From the NCBI RefSeq assembly GCF_009857745.1, contig NZ_WWEN01000008.1:62001-126000 (forward strand): 64,000 nucleotides of DNA. Direction: 5' to 3'. The stretch is from Thalassovita mangrovi (GTDB taxonomy: Bacteria > Pseudomonadota > Alphaproteobacteria > Rhodobacterales > Rhodobacteraceae). A program made the translations under genes and the position numbers. This document shows, in pieces, positions 59,837 through 64,000 of the stretch (position 1 is its first letter; the number at the start of each line of letters is the position of its first letter). The notes below the pieces were generated by a model. The model ran no database searches. It was not told where the DNA came from and saw nothing but the letters and a program-made list of their open reading frames with translations.

Positions 59837-60603
59837 GTGCGCCGGTCGCCGTGATCTCGGGCGGGGCCGGGGGGCTGGGGCGGGCGTTTTCCGCCGCGCT
59901 GAGGGCCGAGGGCTGGAAGGTGGTGCTGCTCGACCGCGATATATCGGGGGTCGAGGACGCGCCGGATCAGCAGGCCATCACCTGCGACCTGACCGACCCG
60001 GCGCAGATGGATGACGCCTGCGCCCGGGTGATCGCGGAAAATCCCCGCATCGACCTGGTGATCTACAACGCCGGAGTGACCCAGATCGGCGCCTTCGAGG
60101 ATCTGACCGACGCCGCCCACCGCAGGCTGTTCGAGATCAACTATTTCGCCGCCATTTCGATGGCGCGCCACTTCCTCGACCCGTTGCGGCAAAGCCGGGG
60201 GACGCATCTGGCGATTTCGTCTGTCGCGGGGTTTTCGCCGCTTTATCACCGCACCGCCTATGCCGCGTCGAAACATGCGCTGGAAGGTTTCTTTTCCTCG
60301 CTGCGCTCGGAAGAGGCGCGCCACGGTGTGCGGGTGCAGATCGCGGCACCGTCCTTCGTCGCCACCAATATCGGCCGGGCCGAGCGGCAGGAGGACGGCA
60401 TCGCGCGCCCCGGTTCGGCCACGGACGGGGTGGATTACATGACGCCGGAGGAGGCCGCCAAGGTGATCCTGCGCGGCATGAAGCGCGGCGCGCCGATGAT
60501 TCCGGCGGGCCGGGTTGCGCGGCTGTCATGGTGGATCAACCGGCTGTCGCCGCGGCTGTTCCAGCGGCTGATGGAGAGGAATATCTCGACGTCGGACGGG
60601 TAG
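59833..60603 (+). CDS. Short-chain dehydrogenase/reductase
   Basis: A 256-residue classical SDR with SGGAGGLGRAFS (cofactor), NAG in VIYNAGVTQIG, the catalytic Ser in LAISSVAGFSP and YxxxK in AYAASKHALEGFF. GTG 59833 overlaps the previous stop and has GGAGG seven bases before it. It probably oxidises an alcohol to the ketone used by the monooxygenase, or reduces it. Last gene of the operon, convergent with the radical SAM gene. Confidence 0.92.
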   Translation: MSAPVAVISGGAGGLGRAFSAALRAEGWKVVLLDRDISGVEDAPDQQAITCDLTDPAQMDDACARVIAENPRIDLVIYNAGVTQIGAFEDLTDAAHRRLFEINYFAAISMARHFLDPLRQSRGTHLAISSVAGFSPLYHRTAYAASKHALEGFFSSLRSEEARHGVRVQIAAPSFVATNIGRAERQEDGIARPGSATDGVDYMTPEEAAKVILRGMKRGAPMIPAGRVARLSWWINRLSPRLFQRLMERNISTSDG

Positions 60604-60607
60604 CGGA

Positions 60608-61672
<1,065 letters not shown>

Positions 61673-61688
61673 GCTGACCCCTCCAAAA

Positions 61689-61702
61689 TTTGTGATCACA
61701 AA
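61689..61702. promoter_or_regulatory. Perfect 14-bp palindrome between radical SAM and Memo/AMMECR1 genes
   Basis: TTTGTGATCACAAA is a perfect 14-bp palindrome, 16 bases upstream of the radical SAM start and 54 before the fused gene. It is AT-rich against a GC-rich background. It resembles a compact CRP- or GntR-type site and probably binds a regulator of both genes, of unknown identity. Confidence 0.6.
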
Positions 61703-61755
61703 CTATATAGGGATCAATCGCCCCGGTAACAGGGGCCTCGCGAAGGTAGGTCACA

Positions 61756-63123
61756 ATGTCCGAACGCAGCTGCCGCTTCGCCGGCATGTTCTTTCCCGCA
61801 GAAAGCGGCGCGCTGTCCGCCGCCGTGGCGGAGCATCTGAAATCCGCAGAAACCGCAGCCCCCGCCGGGGCTGCCGAAGCGCGCGCCATCGTGTCGGCCC
61901 ATGCCGGATACCCCTATTCGGGGCGTTTTGCCGGGGCGTCCTTCGGCGCGGTGGGCTGGGTGCCCGCCCGCGTTGTGGTGCTGTCGCCGTCGCACCGGCA
62001 CCTGTTCCGGGGCATCGCCTTCCCCTCGCAGGCAGTCTTCGCGACCCCGATCGGCGCTTTGCGGATCGACCGCGACGCCTGCGCGGCGCTGGACGCCGCC
62101 GGGCTGGCGCATGAAGAAGACGCTGCGCATGACAATGAACACGGGATCGAAACCCAGCTACCCTTCATCCGCACGCTCTGGCCCGAGGCGCGGATCGTGC
62201 CGCTGGTCTGCGGCGACGTGCCCGCCGAGCAGGTCGCGGCGGCCATCGACGTGCTGGACGGGCCGGAAACGCTGTTCGTGCTGTCCTCGGACCTCAGCCA
62301 TTTCCTGCCCCAGTTGGAGGCCAGCGAAAAGGATGCCGAAACCGCCGAGTTGCTGGAAACCGGCAATTGGCAGGACCTGACCCCGTATCACGCCTGCGGC
62401 GCCAAGGGCATACAGGGCTGGCTGTTGTCGCGGGCCGGGCAGGGGGCCAAGGCGTTGCGGCTGGACCTGGGCGACAGCGCCGATACCAGTGGCGACCGAT
62501 CCCGCGTGGTGGGATACGGCGCCTGGGGCTTTTATCCGATCGACGCAGCGATGCTGAATGGCGATGCGCAGGCCGACCTGCTGGGGCTTGCCTATGACGC
62601 GATTGCCGGGCGGCTGGCGGGCTGCCCCGCTGCCGCCGCCGATCCGGGCCGCGCCGCCATTCCGTTGCAGACCCGGGCGGCCAGTTTCGTGACGCTGACC
62701 CAGAACGGCCAGTTGCGCGGCTGCATCGGGTCGGTCGCCGCGCGCCGGGCGCTGGCGCGGGACGTGGCCGAAAACGCCATCGGCGCGGCCTTCCGCGATC
62801 CGCGTTTCATGCCGGTGACGGCCGGGGAATTGCCGGAGCTGCGGATCAAGGTGGCGGTGCTGAGCAAGGCGCAGGACATGCAGGTCTACAGCGAGGAAGA
62901 CGCGCTGACGCGGATCGAACCGGGGCTCGACGGGCTGATCCTGTCCTCGGCCGGGCGGCGGGGCTTGTTCCTGCCTGCGGTGTGGGAAAGCCTGCCCGAT
63001 CCGCGCGATTTCCTGACCTCTCTGAAGCAGAAGGCAGGCCTGCCCCGGCAACACTGGGCCGAGGACCTGACGCTGCAGCGGTTCCGGGTGGAAAGCTTCG
63101 GCGACGGCGACCTGGCGGCCTGA
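61756..63123 (+). CDS. amrB-amrA: Fused Memo (AmrB) and AMMECR1 (AmrA) protein
   Basis: A 455-residue fusion of two normally separate proteins. Residues ~1-270 are Memo-like: VSAHAGYPYSG, VLSPSHRHLFRG, DNEHGIETQLPF, SSDLSHFLP and YHACGAKGI hold the His/Cys set that in human MEMO1 lines a metal-binding pocket. Residues ~280-455 are AMMECR1-like with the hallmark LRGCIGS and PRFMPVTAGELPELRIKVAVLS. Start ATG 61756 follows AAGGTAGG. The radical SAM gene lies opposite across a palindrome. The chemistry of the complex is unsettled, so I assign family only. Confidence 0.9.
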   Translation: MSERSCRFAGMFFPAESGALSAAVAEHLKSAETAAPAGAAEARAIVSAHAGYPYSGRFAGASFGAVGWVPARVVVLSPSHRHLFRGIAFPSQAVFATPIGALRIDRDACAALDAAGLAHEEDAAHDNEHGIETQLPFIRTLWPEARIVPLVCGDVPAEQVAAAIDVLDGPETLFVLSSDLSHFLPQLEASEKDAETAELLETGNWQDLTPYHACGAKGIQGWLLSRAGQGAKALRLDLGDSADTSGDRSRVVGYGAWGFYPIDAAMLNGDAQADLLGLAYDAIAGRLAGCPAAAADPGRAAIPLQTRAASFVTLTQNGQLRGCIGSVAARRALARDVAENAIGAAFRDPRFMPVTAGELPELRIKVAVLSKAQDMQVYSEEDALTRIEPGLDGLILSSAGRRGLFLPAVWESLPDPRDFLTSLKQKAGLPRQHWAEDLTLQRFRVESFGDGDLAA

Positions 63124-63189
63124 CGGCGCGGGCTGAAACCCGGCCCGGGCGGAATGCTCTTCCATTAGTATTGGTCCGTATAGTATAGG

Positions 63190-63199
63190 TTCGTACGAA
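63190..63199. promoter_or_regulatory. MarR operator candidate
   Basis: TTCGTACGAA, 18 bases before the MarR start, is a perfect 10-bp palindrome lying in an AT-rich patch with CCGTATAGTATAGG upstream, a possible -10 region. It could be the site of autorepression by the MarR protein. Confidence 0.45.
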
Positions 63200-63217
63200 T
63201 CTACAGGATACGAGCCC

Positions 63218-63652
63218 ATGAGAAACATCGCCGCCATGCTGCACGAAGCGACCCTGCTGATGCGACGGCGCTTTGAAAGCGCCGCGCGGCCGCAGAAGCT
63301 GACGCTGATGCAATGGCGGTTCCTCGGGACGCTGGCGCGCAAGGGCGCGATGCGGCAGGTCGCGCTTGGCGAGGCGATCAAGGCCTCGCCGATGACGGTC
63401 AGCGACGTGGCCGAACGGCTGGTCGCCGCGGGCCTGATCCGCCGCGACACCGATCCCGACGACAGCCGCGCGAAGATCGTGGCTCTCACGGAATCCGGTG
63501 AACGCAAGACCGAGATCATGCGCGACATCAGCGCGGCCGTTTTCGCGGACGCTTTCGACGGCGTTAGCGAAGCCGATCTCGAAGCGTTGCAGCGCGCGCT
63601 TCCCAGGATCATCGAAAATCTCGGCGGTACGCTGCCGGACAAGGTGGAATAA
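63218..63652 (+). CDS. MarR-family transcriptional regulator
   Basis: A 144-residue MarR protein: recognition region RQVALGEAIKASPMTVSDVAERLVAAGLIRR and wing DPDDSRAKIVALTESGE. ATG 63218. It is followed within four bases by a HlyD-type adaptor gene, the typical EmrR-EmrA arrangement. A 10-bp palindrome TTCGTACGAA (63190-63199) just upstream of the start is a likely autoregulatory site. Confidence 0.9.
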   Translation: MRNIAAMLHEATLLMRRRFESAARPQKLTLMQWRFLGTLARKGAMRQVALGEAIKASPMTVSDVAERLVAAGLIRRDTDPDDSRAKIVALTESGERKTEIMRDISAAVFADAFDGVSEADLEALQRALPRIIENLGGTLPDKVE

Positions 63653-63656
63653 GCAC

Positions 63657-64000
63657 ATGAACGCAGACGCGAAAAAGCCCGGCGAACACACGGCCCCGTC
63701 GGATTCCGGCCAAAAGGCACGCAAGGGTCACGGGCGGCGGCGCCTTCTGATGGCGATGCTGCCGGCGGTGCTGCTGCTCAGCGGCGGCGGCTACTGGGTG
63801 ACCGGCGGGCGCTATGTCGAAACCGACAACGCCTATATCCACCAACCGATGATTTCGATCTCGCCCGATGTCAGCGGCCGCATCACCGGCGTGTCGGTGG
63901 GTGAAAACCAGACCATCGAAAAGGGCGCGGCCCTGTTCGAAATCGATCCCACCCCCTACCGCATCGCGCTGGATCGGGCCGAGGCGACGCTGGCCGCCGC
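63657..64000 (+). CDS. HlyD/EmrA-type secretion adaptor, N-terminal part (cut by window edge)
   Basis: The first 114 codons only. The protein starts with a charged cytoplasmic segment, a single helix (RLLMAMLPAVLLLSGGGYWV, about residues 28-47), then ETDNAYIHQPMISISPDVSGRITGVSVGENQTIEKGAALFEID (in part), the lipoyl-like half motif of EmrA, with D-N-A-Y as in that family. It runs out of the window at the start of the coiled coil. Co-transcribed with the MarR gene four bases upstream. Its partner would be an MFS (EmrB-type) pump just outside. Confidence 0.88.
   Translation, partial: MNADAKKPGEHTAPSDSGQKARKGHGRRRLLMAMLPAVLLLSGGGYWVTGGRYVETDNAYIHQPMISISPDVSGRITGVSVGENQTIEKGAALFEIDPTPYRIALDRAEATLAA

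Noticed and set aside
61697-61699. GTG 61699 as start of the radical SAM gene
   Set aside because: It lies inside the palindrome and has no ribosome site, whereas TTG 61672 follows GGAGG and gives the usual family N-terminus.

Overview
The window is chromosomal DNA of high G+C content from an alphaproteobacterium, most probably a Rhodobacterales (Roseobacter-group) species. This is inferred from several features: dipeptide-type ABC and TRAP uptake operons, a Hint-domain RTX protein of the kind common in that group, a PrpR/ScfR-like propionate regulator, a Hint-free second RTX giant, and the codon bias. I see no rRNA, tRNA, CRISPR array, insertion sequence or phage gene. Coding density is high and most genes lie in tight operons with 1-4 base stop/start overlaps.

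Left third (1-32 kb). The start of a HlyD-type adaptor faces a MarR regulator. Next is a minus-strand dipeptide-type ABC operon (binding protein, two ATPases, two permeases) ending in a glycerophosphodiesterase. It diverges from a TIM-barrel isomerase, a HAD phosphatase and an RpiR regulator. A histidine kinase and a soluble PAS chemoreceptor follow, then a Hint/RTX secreted protein, a membrane-fused spermidine-synthase-like protein and an AcrAB-type efflux pair. A LysR-controlled four-gene operon (AhpD-like, NTF2-like, GST, flavin-binding oxidase) follows. A second dipeptide-type ABC operon with its own LysR gene closes this part.

Middle (32-46 kb). A TetR gene diverges from a thiolase/thioesterase/MFS/epoxide-hydrolase operon. 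A PrpR/ScfR-like regulator diverges from a methylcitrate-cycle operon (thioesterase, prpD, prpC, prpB). After these lies a homocysteine methyltransferase gene. A seven-member minus-strand unit then joins a TRAP importer to diaminopropionate ammonia-lyase and two carbamoyl-amino-acid amidohydrolases; it diverges from an RpiR gene whose intergenic region carries two matching inverted repeats.

Right part (50-64 kb). A large secreted protein combines Calx-beta, lysozyme-fold and RTX regions. It is followed by an autotransporter-like outer-membrane protein with FNR-like sites upstream. Then come a TetR/flavin-monooxygenase/bile-acid-symporter/dehydrogenase operon and an AmmeMemoRadiSam locus in which the Memo and AMMECR1 proteins are fused and transcribed away from the radical-SAM gene across a perfect palindrome. 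A MarR/HlyD (EmrA-like) pair runs off the right end.

The most interesting points are the AmmeMemoRadiSam fusion (conserved, function unsettled), the predicted ureido/diaminopropionate catabolic unit, the Calx-beta/lysozyme/RTX protein, and a set of readable operators next to their probable regulators.
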